Assembly (NCBI GenBank): GCA_947627215.1
Contig: CANQVD010000037.1
Location: 1 to 38,692 of the forward strand
Reading direction: 5' to 3'
Source: an uncultured Eisenbergiella sp.
GTDB lineage: Bacteria > Bacillota > Clostridia > Lachnospirales > Lachnospiraceae
Length of the DNA stretch: 38,692 nucleotides
Below are positions 1 to 8,229 of the stretch, piece by piece. The notes beneath the pieces were generated by a model, which was given only the letters and a program-made list of their open reading frames with translations, searched no databases and was not told the DNA's origin. Position 1 is the stretch's first letter. Each line of letters begins with the position of its first letter. The translations under genes were made by a program, and so were the position numbers.

Positions 1-277
1 TGTTTAGGTTTTTGTTCTCTGAAATTCAACTTTGGGCCGCGAGCAGAGGAATATGAGCTTGTGGAAGCTCAAGACCTCCGGTCTTTCGCTCGCGGACGGT
101 TTCCCAATGCTTCGCATTGTACGCATCCGTGCATCCGTCTGCCGGTGAGCAAGCTCACCGCAGCCGCCTGCGCGTCTGCTGCAGCGCTTCGCGCTGCGGA
201 AACCTGTTTTTCGAATTTTCAGGGTTGCATTACTGTTTATTTGTCAAGGTGCGGTTGCGTGTTTTACCGCCGCAACG
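1..277 (-). ncRNA. Hairpin-rich non-coding leader, likely 5' leader of an rRNA operon
   Basis: This is the start of the transcript expected from the promoter at 284-312. It holds at least five short perfect hairpins: 55-70, 73-83, 105-119, 143-160 and 181-197, with stems of 4-8 bp and loops of 2-4 nt. It also holds a tandem GCATCCGT duplication at 123-138. On the minus strand it includes a CCTTGACAAATAAACAG segment (about 231-248) of the kind I recall from clostridial rRNA leaders and spacers. I see no convincing protein; the 139-residue reading on the plus strand has no homology I recognise and no ribosome binding site. The assignment to rRNA is inferred. Confidence 0.5.
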
Positions 278-283
278 TGTCTC

Positions 284-312
284 ATGATAGCACGTCATTT
301 TCAGGCTGTCAA
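284..312 (-). promoter_or_regulatory. Strong sigma-A promoter reading out of the left edge (probable rRNA promoter)
   Basis: On the minus strand a consensus -35 TTGACA (307-312) and a -10 TATCAT (284-289) are separated by exactly 17 nt. Just upstream (about 313-365) is a very AT-rich stretch with A/T tracts, as in an UP element. No ORF follows to the left, only a structured leader. A near-consensus promoter, an UP-like element and a long non-coding leader are what rRNA operons of Clostridia look like. The 16S gene itself is not in the window, so the target is an inference. Confidence 0.75.
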
Positions 313-421
313 GCAGATTTTGAAATTTTTTTACCTCTTTTGGAAATTTTTATTTCTTTTTATTTCTTCGGAGCTTCTGCGGCGCGAGACCGGGAATCGA
401 TGTCCCGGCGATTCTGCCGGT

Positions 422-1492
422 TCAGCGATTCATTTTCGCCAGCTTCGCCGCCTGATCCGCCGCGGTCAGGCTGTCGATGAGCTCCTCCAGATCTCCGTCC
501 ATAACGGAATCAATCTTATACAGCGTCAGACGGATGCGGTGGTCCGTGACGCGGCCCTGCGGAAAATTGTAAGTGCGGATCTTTTCGGAACGGTCTCCCG
601 TCCCCACCTGACTGCGCCTCAGCTCCGCTTCCTCATCATGCCGCTTTTGCTGCTCCAGATCGTAGAGCTTGGCCCGCAGCACCTTCAGCGCCTTGTCCTT
701 ATTCTTGAGCTGGCTCTTTTCATCCTGACAGGAGATGACGATACCCGTCGGAATATGGGTCAGCCGAACGGCGGAATCCGTCGTGTTGACGCACTGTCCG
801 CCGTTGCCCGAGGCCCGGAACACATCAAACCGGCAGTCATTCATATCGATCTCCACGTCGAAATCCTCCACCTCCGGCATGATCGCCACCGTGATCGTGG
901 AGGTATGAATGCGGCCGCCGCTCTCCGTTTCCGGCACACGCTGCACCCGATGCACACCGCTTTCGTATTTCAGGCGGGACCAGGCTCCCTGCCCGGTGAT
1001 CATGAAGCTGACGTATTTCATGCCGCCGATGCCGATTTCCTCCGCGTCCATGGTCTCCACGCGCCACCGCTTACGTTCCGCATATCGGACATAGAGCCTG
1101 TACATATCCGCCGCGAACAGCGCCGCCTCGTCGCCCCCTGCCCCGGCCCGGATCTCCACGATCACGTTTTTTTCGTCGTTGGGATCCTTCGGCAGAAGCA
1201 GCACCTTCATTTCCGTTTCGAGCTCCTGAATGCGGCTCCTGGCCCCGGCCAGCTCCTCCTTCAAAAGCTCCCGCATTTCTTCGTCCTTTTCCTCTTCCAG
1301 CATGGCGAGGCTGTCCTGCACGTCCTGGTTTCGCTTTTTATATTCCCGATAGGCCTCCACGATCGGGGTCAGATCGCTCTGCTCCTTCATGAGCGTCCGG
1401 AGCCGGTCCGGATTCGCGGTCACAGAGGGCTCTCCCAGCTCTCCCATGATCTCCTCATACCGGATCAGCAGATCCTCCAGCCTGTCAAACAT
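422..1492 (-). CDS. prfA: Peptide chain release factor 1 (RF1)
   Basis: RF1 recognises UAA and UAG in the ribosomal A site and triggers hydrolysis of peptidyl-tRNA. The 356-residue product has the normal family length. Its Pro-x-Thr codon-reading motif is PET, in the context [15 protein letters not shown], and the catalytic GGQ is in [18 protein letters not shown]. The Cys after GGQ, where many relatives have His, is a variant I associate with Clostridia. The start is ATG with GAGGAG close upstream. It is the last gene of the rpmE-DUF1385-prmC-prfA group; PrmC, encoded 119 nt upstream, methylates the GGQ glutamine of this protein. A 6-bp inverted repeat (CCGGGA/TCCCGG, 390-409) follows the stop but lacks a clear T-run. 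Confidence 0.97.
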   Translation of the reverse strand: MFDRLEDLLIRYEEIMGELGEPSVTANPDRLRTLMKEQSDLTPIVEAYREYKKRNQDVQDSLAMLEEEKDEEMRELLKEELAGARSRIQELETEMKVLLLPKDPNDEKNVIVEIRAGAGGDEAALFAADMYRLYVRYAERKRWRVETMDAEEIGIGGMKYVSFMITGQGAWSRLKYESGVHRVQRVPETESGGRIHTSTITVAIMPEVEDFDVEIDMNDCRFDVFRASGNGGQCVNTTDSAVRLTHIPTGIVISCQDEKSQLKNKDKALKVLRAKLYDLEQQKRHDEEAELRRSQVGTGDRSEKIRTYNFPQGRVTDHRIRLTLYKIDSVMDGDLEELIDSLTAADQAAKLAKMNR

Positions 1493-1611
1493 GATCTCCT
1501 CACACTCTTTCCTTCCCGAAAAGGCGGCGCCGGCAGCGCCGACACGATTCCTCCCCGGGGATTTTCAAAGGGATGCGCCCGAAGCATCCGCGCGGCCTTC
1601 GCTTCGCCGCC
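1493..1611 (-). other. GC-rich spacer with hairpins between prmC and prfA
   Basis: This 119-nt gap is unusually long for the group. It contains GGCGC/GCGCC and GGATGC/GCATCC inverted repeats that could fold in the transcript. No ORF or promoter is evident, so prfA is probably transcribed with prmC. Confidence 0.35.
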
Positions 1612-2448
1612 TCATCCGTAGCTGCATCCGTATACCACCCGGTCCAGCCCTGCCAGATCCCGCGCCGCCGCAACGTCCCGGTATCCGGCTTCCTCCATCA
1701 GCCGCATCACGTCCTCTCTCTGATCGTAACCGATCTCCAGAAAAAGCATTCCGCCGCCGCAGAGATGGCGTTTTCCTTCCGATATGATCCGCCGGTAAAA
1801 GTACAGGCCGTCCTCATGGCCGTCCAGCGCCAGCCGCGGCTCATACAGGCGCACCTCGTCCATCAGCGTTTCGATCGTCCCCGTGCGGATATAGGGCGGA
1901 TTGGACACGATGATCTCAAATTGCCCCGTGATATTCTCAAACAGATCCCCCCGCACGAACACGGCGGAGGTCTCTCCCAGCCGGCCGGCGTTCTCCCGCG
2001 CCACAGCCAGCGCCGCTTCGGAAATATCCGCTCCCACGCCCGTGCAGCCGTTGGAATAATGCAGCAGGCTCAGCAGGATACAGCCGGAGCCGGTGCAGAG
2101 ATCCAAAATCCGGAACCCGTCATGAAGCTGCTTCATGACCTCCTCCACCAGCGTCTCCGTGTCCTGCCGCGGGATCAGCACATTTTCGTTCACCACAAAA
2201 TCCAGCCCCATGAAGCCCTGTACGCCGGTCAGATAGGCCAGCGGAATATGCGTTCCCCGCTTTCCGATCAGCTCCAGATATTTTTCCTCCTGGGCCCCTG
2301 GCACATCCCGTTCCGGGTGCGCCAGGCGCTGGCTCCTTCCGATCTGACAGACAAAATCCAGCAAAAGCCCGGCATCCAGCGCCGCTTCCTCTGTTCCGGC
2401 CGCCAGAAGGCTTTGCTTTCCCCGCGCATAAAGCTCTCCGACGGTCAT
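1612..2448 (-). CDS. prmC: Release factor glutamine N5-methyltransferase
   Basis: PrmC/HemK uses S-adenosylmethionine to methylate the Gln of the GGQ motif in release factors. The 278-residue protein shows the helical N-terminal substrate domain and a class I methyltransferase core with the SAM loop ILDLCTGSGCILLSLL and the catalytic NPPY in IVSNPPYIRTG. Its ATG overlaps the stop of the DUF1385 gene in an ATGA arrangement (2445-2448), so the two are translationally coupled. Proximity to prfA, its substrate, supports the call. Confidence 0.96.
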   Translation of the reverse strand: MTVGELYARGKQSLLAAGTEEAALDAGLLLDFVCQIGRSQRLAHPERDVPGAQEEKYLELIGKRGTHIPLAYLTGVQGFMGLDFVVNENVLIPRQDTETLVEEVMKQLHDGFRILDLCTGSGCILLSLLHYSNGCTGVGADISEAALAVARENAGRLGETSAVFVRGDLFENITGQFEIIVSNPPYIRTGTIETLMDEVRLYEPRLALDGHEDGLYFYRRIISEGKRHLCGGGMLFLEIGYDQREDVMRLMEEAGYRDVAAARDLAGLDRVVYGCSYG

Positions 2449-3635
2449 AGCGTCTCCCCGTCCGCCGTCTGTGCGGTTTCCTTCGCCTCCTGCGCGATCT
2501 CCTCCGCCGGGATCCGGCCGGTCCGCTGCGCGGCCTGCGCCGCCTCCCTGGCAGCCCGCAGCCGCTCGGTTGCCTTCTGCATCGCCTCATCCATTTCCTG
2601 ACGGGCCTCGCGCATCTGATCCGCCGCCTCCCTTACGCTGTCCTTCCCATCCTTCTTCTCCTGCTTCCAAGCGTCGATGTCATATCCGAATTCTTCCTTC
2701 AGAAACTCTTTCCAGTCAAAAACCGCCTCCACGGACGCGATGGCCACCTCGATCATGCCGTCGTCCGGCTCCCGCGTGGTCAGCCGCTGCAAGAGCATGC
2801 CTGGCGCGGAGATTATGCGCACCAGAATATTGTCGCTCCGGCCCGCCAGACGGATGATCTCATAGGAAATGCCGGCGACCACCGGGATCAGCGCCACGCG
2901 GATCAGCAGCCGCTGTACGGGATCGGACACCCGGATGAACATGAACAGGATCACGCTGACGAGCATCACAAAAAGCAGAAAGCTGGTGCCGCAGCGTCTG
3001 TGCTGCCGGGAGCTCTTTCTCACGTTTTTTACGGTGAGCTCCCGTCCCCGCTCCAGACAGTTGATGCACTTGTGCTCCGCGCCGTGATACATATATACCC
3101 GGCGAATGTCCTTCATGGCGGAGATGAGCAGCACATATCCCAGAAAGATCAGAATACGCAGAATTCCCTCCAGGATCGCCAGGAGAGAAGCGTTGCGGAC
3201 ATAAGCGGAAAACAGCGTGCTGAGAAAATAGGGAAGCAGAATAAAGATCCCTATGGCCAGCAGCAGAGAAAACGCCACCGTCAGCCCGGTCATCAGGCCC
3301 TCCGCCCCTTTTGACGCGGCGTTCTTCGCCGCGCCTTTTCCCGCCGCGTCCTTTTCCGTCCCCGGCTCCTCCTCATAAAACTCCGCCGACCAGGACAGCG
3401 TCCGCATTCCCAGCACCAGCGAATCCACAAAATTAAAAACGCCCCGGACAAAGGGGATGCCAGCCACCGCTTTCTGTCCCCGGATGCCGGCGTAATTTTC
3501 CGTCTTCACCTCGATCGTCCTGTCAGGCTTCCGGACCGCCACCGCGTACCGGTCTCCGTTTTTCATCATCACACCCTCCAGCACGGCCTGACCGCCGATG
3601 CCGGAATAATGCTTTTTTCTCGTCTTTTTCGCCAT
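2445..3635 (-). CDS. DUF1385 (YqhQ-type) integral membrane protein
   Basis: The N-terminal signature YSGIGGQAVLEGVMMKNGDRYAVAVRKPD is diagnostic of the DUF1385 family (YqhQ in Bacillus). Several hydrophobic segments follow, for example VAFSLLLAIGIFILLPYFL and ILIFLGYVLLISAM, together with the conserved MYHGAEHKCINCLE block. The C-terminal 80 residues are a charged, Ala/Glu/Gln-rich helical tail, probably cytosolic. I choose the ATG at 3635 (MAKKTRKK) because GAGG lies 9 nt upstream; an in-frame ATG 16 codons earlier has no good site. Function is unknown in the family. It sits between rpmE and prmC, a common clostridial order. Confidence 0.9.
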   Translation of the reverse strand: MAKKTRKKHYSGIGGQAVLEGVMMKNGDRYAVAVRKPDRTIEVKTENYAGIRGQKAVAGIPFVRGVFNFVDSLVLGMRTLSWSAEFYEEEPGTEKDAAGKGAAKNAASKGAEGLMTGLTVAFSLLLAIGIFILLPYFLSTLFSAYVRNASLLAILEGILRILIFLGYVLLISAMKDIRRVYMYHGAEHKCINCLERGRELTVKNVRKSSRQHRRCGTSFLLFVMLVSVILFMFIRVSDPVQRLLIRVALIPVVAGISYEIIRLAGRSDNILVRIISAPGMLLQRLTTREPDDGMIEVAIASVEAVFDWKEFLKEEFGYDIDAWKQEKKDGKDSVREAADQMREARQEMDEAMQKATERLRAAREAAQAAQRTGRIPAEEIAQEAKETAQTADGETL

Positions 3636-3691
3636 TTCCGACCGCCTCAAGCGCGGATGCCGCTTTCCGGGCGGCATCCCCATTTACGAAA

Positions 3692-3725
3692 TAAGGTTGA
3701 GATTTCTGAAAAAACCTCAACCTTA
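3692..3725 (-). terminator. Perfect 10-bp inverted repeat after rpmE
   Basis: TAAGGTTGAG (3692-3701) and CTCAACCTTA (3716-3725) form a perfect 10-bp stem with a 14-nt loop that starts 8 nt after the rpmE stop on the minus strand. On that strand the loop, not the 3' flank, carries the T-run, and the sequence after the stem is ATTTCG. It is therefore a weak terminator at best. A processing or attenuating hairpin that lowers expression of the downstream DUF1385-prmC-prfA genes relative to rpmE fits better. Confidence 0.5.
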
Positions 3726-3733
3726 CGCATCCC

Positions 3734-3940
3734 TTATTTGTTTCCCATACCGTATTTCCGGTTGAACTTATCGATACGCCCGCGGGCCTGCGCGGCCTTC
3801 TGCTGTCCGGTGTAGAATGAATGACACTTGGAACACACTTCCACGTGGATCTCCTTTTTGGTAGAGCCCGTTACGAAGGTATTGCCGCAGTTGCATGTCA
3901 CAGTCGCCTGATAATAGTTGGGATGGATCCCTGCTTTCAT
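3734..3940 (-). CDS. rpmE: 50S ribosomal protein L31, zinc-binding form
   Basis: The 68-residue product matches bacterial L31: [20 protein letters not shown] at the N-terminus, a [17 protein letters not shown] centre and a basic tail. Cys16, Cys18, Cys36 and Cys39 make the zinc-binding 'C+' form, as opposed to the zinc-free paralogue made under zinc limitation. The ATG has a GAGGTG ribosome binding site 7 nt upstream (3948-3953). It has its own promoter and a structured leader and lies directly downstream of rho. Confidence 0.97.
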   Translation of the reverse strand: MKAGIHPNYYQATVTCNCGNTFVTGSTKKEIHVEVCSKCHSFYTGQQKAAQARGRIDKFNRKYGMGNK

Positions 3941-4031
3941 GTCTTTTCACCTCGTTCTATATGCTTTTTCTGCGCTTGTTCTTCTCCACGATGCCTTTCC
4001 GGCCATAGTTCGCAGTCTTCCTGCGAACAGC
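3941..4031 (-). promoter_or_regulatory. Structured 5' leader of rpmE (candidate ribosomal-protein leader)
   Basis: About 90 nt separate the predicted transcript start from the rpmE ATG. The leader opens with a perfect 8-bp hairpin, GTTCGCAG/CTGCGAAC (4008-4028), followed by a small GCC-GGAAA-GGC stem, and ends in the GAGGTG ribosome binding site. Autoregulatory leaders are known for L31 in several bacterial groups. Whether this one binds L31 is an inference. Confidence 0.45.
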
Positions 4032-4037
4032 TTAATC

Positions 4038-4066
4038 ATTGTAACACAGGTTTTGCGCGGATGCAA
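4038..4066 (-). promoter_or_regulatory. Promoter of rpmE
   Basis: On the minus strand TTGCAT (4061-4066) and TACAAT (4038-4043) are separated by 17 nt, with TG one base upstream of the -10 (extended -10). It lies between the rho stop and rpmE, so rpmE and the genes behind it can be transcribed independently of rho. Confidence 0.7.
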
Positions 4067-4094
4067 GCCCTTTTATCCGGCAAACCCCATTTTT

Positions 4095-6137
4095 TTATCC
4101 GGTGAACCTTATTTTTTTCACGGTCTGCACAAATTCCGCGTTGCTGCGCGTTCTGGCGAACAGATCCAGGATCTTATCCACCGCCTCTTCGGATTTCATG
4201 CCGTTGAGCGCACGGCGCATGATATTGATGGCCTCCATTTCCTCCGCCGAAAGCAGCAGATCCTCCCGCCTGGTACTGGTCTTCGCGATATCGATGGCCG
4301 GGAACAGACGCTTTTCGGACAGCCTGCGGTCCAGCACCAGCTCCATGTTGCCCGTCCCCTTGAATTCCTCATAGATCACGTCATCCATTCTGGAGCCGGT
4401 GTCCACCAACGCCGTGGCGAGGATCGTCAGGCTGCCGCCCTCCCGCATGTTGCGGGCCGCGCCGAAGAAGCGCTTCGGCATATGCAGGGCCGCCGGGTCG
4501 ATACCGCCGGAAAGCGTGCGCCCGCTGGGCGGGACTACCAGATTATAGGCCCTGGTCAGACGGGTGATGCTGTCCAGCAGAATCATGACGTCCCTCTTAT
4601 GCTCCACCAGGCGCCTGGCGCGCTCTATCACCATTTCCGAAACCCTTTTGTGATGATCGGGAAGCTCGTCAAAGGTGGAATATACGACCTCCACATTGGG
4701 GCCCTCCACCGTCTCCCGGATATCCGTCACTTCCTCCGGCCGCTCATCGATCAGCAGGATGATCAGATGCATATCCGGATAATTTTTCTTGACGGAAATC
4801 GCCACCTCCTTGAGCAGCGTGGTCTTGCCGGCTTTAGGCGGGGAAACGATCATGCCCCGCTGTCCCTTGCCGATGGGGCTCAGAAGATCCACAATGCGCA
4901 TCGCCACGGAGGAGCCGTATTTTTCCAGCCGCAAACGGCTGTCCGGAAAGATCGGGGTCATATCCTCAAAATTGCTCCGGCGGCAGGCCACCTCCGGCGC
5001 GTAGCCGTTTATGCTCCTCACATACAGCAGCGCGGAAAACTTCTCATTCTGTGTCCGGATCCGGGTATTGCCCTCCAGGATATCGCCGGTCTTCAGATTG
5101 AAACGCCGGATCTGGCTGGGCGCCACGTACACGTCGTTCTCACCGGGCAGATAATTGTTGGAACGGATAAAGCCGTATCCGTCCGACATGACCTCCAGAA
5201 TGCCGCTGACCGTGATGCCGCTGTCCAGCTCTGCAGGGAATTTATCCTCCTCCTCGCTGGTGGACGGCGCCGTTCCTTTGTTATAGGGGCTGTAATAGCG
5301 GGGCTCCTGGCTGCGGGACATGATGACCCTCCCGCCCGCGGTGCGGTTCTGCCCCTGCTGCGTTTTCTGCGCGCTTCGCCTGCTTCCGGACTCCTTCTGC
5401 GCACCGTCCGCTTCCCCGGGCGTTCCTTCTCCGCCGTCCGCCGCTTCAACCGCCGCTTTCCCCCCCGGATACGCCGCGCTGCCCTCCGAAACTGCAGAAA
5501 ATTCCACCCCGGAATCGGAGACCGGAACGCCGGGGGCCTTTTCCTGCGCCCACGCCGCAGCCTCCCCGGCGGATCTGTACCGGTCCGGTTCCTCTCCGGC
5601 GGCCGGTACTCTGCTCCGCTCCGCTCCTTCTCTCGCGGCCCTGGCCCGCTCCGCCGCCTCTCCGACGACGATGACCCGACTCCGCTCCGACGTCTCCCCC
5701 GCGTTCCCGGGCCGTGCCGGCTTTCTCGTCCGGGGGCGTTCTCCCTGCCCCTTCTCATTTCTCTGGGGCGTCCCCGGAACGCCGCCTCCCTTCCCCCGCT
5801 CTGCCTGTCTCTCTCTCGGCGTCCGGGATCTTCCGGCCGGCTCCGACGTCTCTGCGGCATGCCCGCCTGCGGTCTGCTCACCGGCGGCCCGTCCGCCGTC
5901 TCTCACTTCCCGCCGCTTTCCGTTCTGTTCCTGTTCTTCCCGTTCCCGCCCTTCTTCTTTTTCCTTCCGCCCCTGCTCTTCCTGTCCCTTTTCATCCATC
6001 GCGTCAAGAGAAAGCATCTCCTCGATCAATTCCGCTTTTTTCATCCCGGAAACGCCCCGCAGCCCTCTTGCCCTGGCGATCTCCTTCAGATCATGGACCG
6101 CCAACGATTCATACTGCGCCCTCATCATTCTCATCAT
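4095..6137 (-). CDS. rho: Transcription termination factor Rho with a long disordered N-terminal insertion
   Basis: Rho is the hexameric RNA helicase that ends transcription of untranslated RNA. Residues 1-45 form the Rho_N helical domain ([15 protein letters not shown]). Residues about 47-300 are a low-complexity, Glu/Arg/Gly/Ala-rich stretch with no predicted fold. The cold-shock RNA-binding domain follows ([16 protein letters not shown], 312-327). The ATPase has Walker A PPKAGKTT (433-440), Walker [12 protein letters not shown] (459-469), the Q-loop region [18 protein letters not shown] (541-558) and the C-terminal motor. At 680 residues it is far longer than the roughly 420 of E. coli Rho. 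The ATG at 6137 has AAGGAG 8 nt upstream. All core motifs are intact, so it should be active. Confidence 0.97.
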   Translation of the reverse strand: MMRMMRAQYESLAVHDLKEIARARGLRGVSGMKKAELIEEMLSLDAMDEKGQEEQGRKEKEEGREREEQEQNGKRREVRDGGRAAGEQTAGGHAAETSEPAGRSRTPRERQAERGKGGGVPGTPQRNEKGQGERPRTRKPARPGNAGETSERSRVIVVGEAAERARAAREGAERSRVPAAGEEPDRYRSAGEAAAWAQEKAPGVPVSDSGVEFSAVSEGSAAYPGGKAAVEAADGGEGTPGEADGAQKESGSRRSAQKTQQGQNRTAGGRVIMSRSQEPRYYSPYNKGTAPSTSEEEDKFPAELDSGITVSGILEVMSDGYGFIRSNNYLPGENDVYVAPSQIRRFNLKTGDILEGNTRIRTQNEKFSALLYVRSINGYAPEVACRRSNFEDMTPIFPDSRLRLEKYGSSVAMRIVDLLSPIGKGQRGMIVSPPKAGKTTLLKEVAISVKKNYPDMHLIILLIDERPEEVTDIRETVEGPNVEVVYSTFDELPDHHKRVSEMVIERARRLVEHKRDVMILLDSITRLTRAYNLVVPPSGRTLSGGIDPAALHMPKRFFGAARNMREGGSLTILATALVDTGSRMDDVIYEEFKGTGNMELVLDRRLSEKRLFPAIDIAKTSTRREDLLLSAEEMEAINIMRRALNGMKSEEAVDKILDLFARTRSNAEFVQTVKKIRFTG

Positions 6138-6363
6138 GCCTTTTGCTCCTTTTCGTTTTGCTGGTATCCGTTCTGAAACACCTGAGGAATTGTACAGTGA
6201 TTTGCCTTAGAACATACCGACGCTGGAATCGCGGGGATCTTCCCGCCTTTTCCGCTGAAACCGGGGTGTCGCGCGCTTCGCGGCATCCGCTGTTTATCTG
6301 GATGTATTATACAATACTTCTTTTTAAATAGAAAGAGTTTTTTCAGATTTCCCGGAATTTATC
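6138..6363 (-). promoter_or_regulatory. Rho leader and candidate rho promoter in the divergent intergenic region
   Basis: The minus strand has a consensus -10 TATAAT (6306-6311) inside a GTATT/AATAC inverted repeat; the -35 (TTTCTA at 17 nt) is poor, so the promoter is a candidate only. The resulting leader would be about 160 nt and contains a GCGGG/CCCGC hairpin near 6236-6252. Rho is autoregulated in several bacteria through its leader, so the length may matter. Confidence 0.35.
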
Positions 6364-6392
6364 TTGATTCGCAAAAAAGATTATTATATGAT
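6364..6392 (+). promoter_or_regulatory. Promoter of the malic enzyme gene
   Basis: TTGATT (6364-6369) and TATGAT (6387-6392) are separated by 17 nt on the plus strand, with an A-tract in the spacer. The start codon at 6440 follows after a 40-nt leader. Confidence 0.7.
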
Positions 6393-6439
6393 AGTAAATG
6401 TTCATCATCAATCTACCCGAAAGAAAGCAGGTAAAAAAC

Positions 6440-7591
6440 ATGACAACTCAGGAAAAAGCGCTCAGGCTTCACGCACAGCTCAACGGCAAGCTGGAGGTCG
6501 TCACCAAGATTCCCGTCAAAACCAGAGAGGATCTGGCCCTGGCCTACACGCCGGGTGTGGCGGAGCCCTGTACCGTGATCGCGAAAGACAAATCGCAGGC
6601 CTACGTTTATACGATGAAGGCCAATACGGTGGCCGTGGTCTCCGACGGCTCCGCCGTTCTGGGCCTTGGCAATATCGGTCCCGAAGCGGCCATGCCCGTC
6701 ATGGAGGGCAAAGCCGTTCTGTTCAAGGAATTCGGCGGCGTCAATGCCGTTCCCATCTGCCTGGACACCCAGGATACGGAGGAAATCATCAAGGCCGTCA
6801 CGTGGCTGGCCCCCGGCTTCGGCGGCATTAATCTGGAGGACATCAGCGCGCCCCGCTGTTTTGAGATCGAGGAACGGCTGAAGGCCACGCTGAATATTCC
6901 CGTTTTCCATGACGACCAGCACGGCACCGCCATCGTCGTGCTGGCGGGCATTATCAACGCGCTCAAGGTCGTCGGCCGGAAAAAGGAGGACTGCCGCGTG
7001 GTCATCAACGGCGCGGGCAGCGCAGGCGTCGCCATCGCAAAGCTTCTGCTCACCTACGGGTTCCCGGACATCCTGATGTGCGACAGATCCGGCATCATCT
7101 GTGAGGGCAACCCGAACATGAACTGGATGAAGGAGAGGATGGCAAAGGTAACCAATCTCTCTCATAAAAAAGGAACGCTGGCGGACGCCATGAAGGGCGC
7201 CGACATCTTCATAGGCGTTTCCTCCCCCGGCGTCGTGACGGAAGAAATGGTGGCCTCCATGAACCATGATGCCATCCTGTTCGCCCTGTCCAATCCGGTG
7301 CCGGAGATCATGCCCGACCTGGCGAAAAAGGCAGGCGCCAGAGTAGTGGGCACAGGCCGCAGCGATTTCCCCAATCAGGTCAACAATGTAGTCGCCTTCC
7401 CCGGCATTTTCAAGGGCGCGCTGGAAGGCCGCGCGCCGCAGATCACGGAAGAAATGAAGCTGGCCGCCGCCCTGGCCATCGCCGGGCTGGTCCCCGAAGA
7501 CGCCCTGAATGAGGACAACATCATGCCTGAGGCGTTCGATCCCAGAGTGGCCGAAACGGTGGCACAGGCGGTCAAGGCGCACATTCACTGA
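6440..7591 (+). CDS. Malic enzyme, short bacterial form
   Basis: It catalyses oxidative decarboxylation of malate to pyruvate and CO2 with reduction of NAD(P). The 383-residue protein has the catalytic-Tyr block LAYTPGVAEPC (about residues 34-44), VYTMKANTVAVVSDGSAVLG, the metal-binding HDDQHGTAIVVLAG segment and the dinucleotide fold VVINGAGSAGVAIAKLLL. Length and motifs match the two-domain short form (YtsJ-like) rather than the 560-residue NAD form. The Asp after the second strand (LMCDRSG) suggests NAD but does not settle the cofactor. I choose the ATG at 6440, preceded by GCAGGT, over an in-frame ATG at 6398 that lies only 6 nt after the -10. The DUF4364 gene follows after 57 nt. Confidence 0.95.
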   Translation: MTTQEKALRLHAQLNGKLEVVTKIPVKTREDLALAYTPGVAEPCTVIAKDKSQAYVYTMKANTVAVVSDGSAVLGLGNIGPEAAMPVMEGKAVLFKEFGGVNAVPICLDTQDTEEIIKAVTWLAPGFGGINLEDISAPRCFEIEERLKATLNIPVFHDDQHGTAIVVLAGIINALKVVGRKKEDCRVVINGAGSAGVAIAKLLLTYGFPDILMCDRSGIICEGNPNMNWMKERMAKVTNLSHKKGTLADAMKGADIFIGVSSPGVVTEEMVASMNHDAILFALSNPVPEIMPDLAKKAGARVVGTGRSDFPNQVNNVVAFPGIFKGALEGRAPQITEEMKLAAALAIAGLVPEDALNEDNIMPEAFDPRVAETVAQAVKAHIH

Positions 7592-7648
7592 TGTCCTTTC
7601 TGACGGGCCATGCGCCCGCAGGCGGGACGCCGCACAGGGAGGCTTTTC

Positions 7649-8164
7649 ATGATACAGGAACCGCTTCCTATTTATAAACTGATCGTCCTCTATATGCTTG
7701 ACCGGCTCTCCTACCCGGTGAGTACGGCGCAGGTCAGCGAATTCGTTGTGGACAGAGGCTATATGAATTTTCTGACGCTGCAGCAGGTCATCAGCGAGCT
7801 GGACCTGGCAGGTCTTGTAGACGCGCAGAAGGCCCACAACCGCACCCGGCTTCGGATCACACAGGAAGGGCACGATACGCTGTCCTATTTTGAGGACAGC
7901 ATTTCCCGCGACCTGCGGGAGGAAATCTGCGGCTATCTGGAAGAAAACGGACTGCGGATGCGCAGCGAGGCCTCCATTTGCAGCGATTACCGAAAGATCG
8001 CGGAGGGAGAATTCGAGGCCAGACTTCAGGCTGCGGACAACGGCATCTCGCTGGTATCCATACAGCTAAACGTCCCAACGGAGGAGCTGGCCATCCGGGT
8101 CTGCGATAACTGGCAGAAGCACAACGAAGAAATCTATCAATATCTGACAGCGGCGCTCCTTTAG
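7649..8164 (+). CDS. DUF4364 family protein (winged-helix-like)
   Basis: The 171-residue protein begins MIQEPLPIYKLIVLYMLDRLSYPVS and continues with a helix-rich stretch that ends in TRLRITQEGHDTLSYF, the pattern of a winged-helix domain with a terminal wing. This matches DUF4364, common in Lachnospiraceae. The C-terminal half is a mixed alpha/beta domain. I choose the ATG at 7649 because AGGGAGG lies 6 nt upstream; the earlier in-frame ATG at 7610 has none. It is co-directional with the malic enzyme gene and probably shares its transcript. A regulatory role is inferred only. Confidence 0.85.
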   Translation: MIQEPLPIYKLIVLYMLDRLSYPVSTAQVSEFVVDRGYMNFLTLQQVISELDLAGLVDAQKAHNRTRLRITQEGHDTLSYFEDSISRDLREEICGYLEENGLRMRSEASICSDYRKIAEGEFEARLQAADNGISLVSIQLNVPTEELAIRVCDNWQKHNEEIYQYLTAALL

Positions 8165-8184
8165 GGAGCGCCGCTGTCCTTTCC
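8148..8184. terminator. Hairpin terminator overlapping the DUF4364 stop codon
   Basis: CAGCGGCGCTCC (8148-8159) pairs perfectly with GGAGCGCCGCTG (8165-8176) around a 5-nt loop that contains the last bases of the stop codon. A modest TCCTTTCC follows. The gene on the other side converges on it, so it may serve both directions; a second small GC hairpin (about 8185-8200) lies next to it. Confidence 0.7.
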
Positions 8185-8229
8185 GGGCTTCGGGCCCGTG
8201 CCTTTCAAAAAATTCCCTTTCCTCCCTGT

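Noticed and set aside
242-247. Second TTGACA on the minus strand as a tandem rRNA promoter
   Set aside because: The hexamer 17 nt downstream is CCCTGA, not a -10 box; more likely part of a conserved leader motif.
61-480. 139-residue plus-strand ORF at the left edge
   Set aside because: Runs through hairpins and the promoter of the probable rRNA leader and into the end of prfA; no ribosome binding site.
284-1621. 445-residue plus-strand ORF opposite prfA
   Set aside because: Low-information antisense frame; prfA is intact on the other strand.
3918-6176. Long plus-strand ORF (752 residues) opposite rho
   Set aside because: Shadow of rho: His/Arg/Pro-rich antisense composition, no ribosome binding site, while the minus strand encodes all Rho motifs.
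6413-7873. Minus-strand ORF of 486 residues opposite the malic enzyme gene
   Set aside because: Shadow frame rich in His/Gly/Arg; the plus strand has promoter, start and family motifs.
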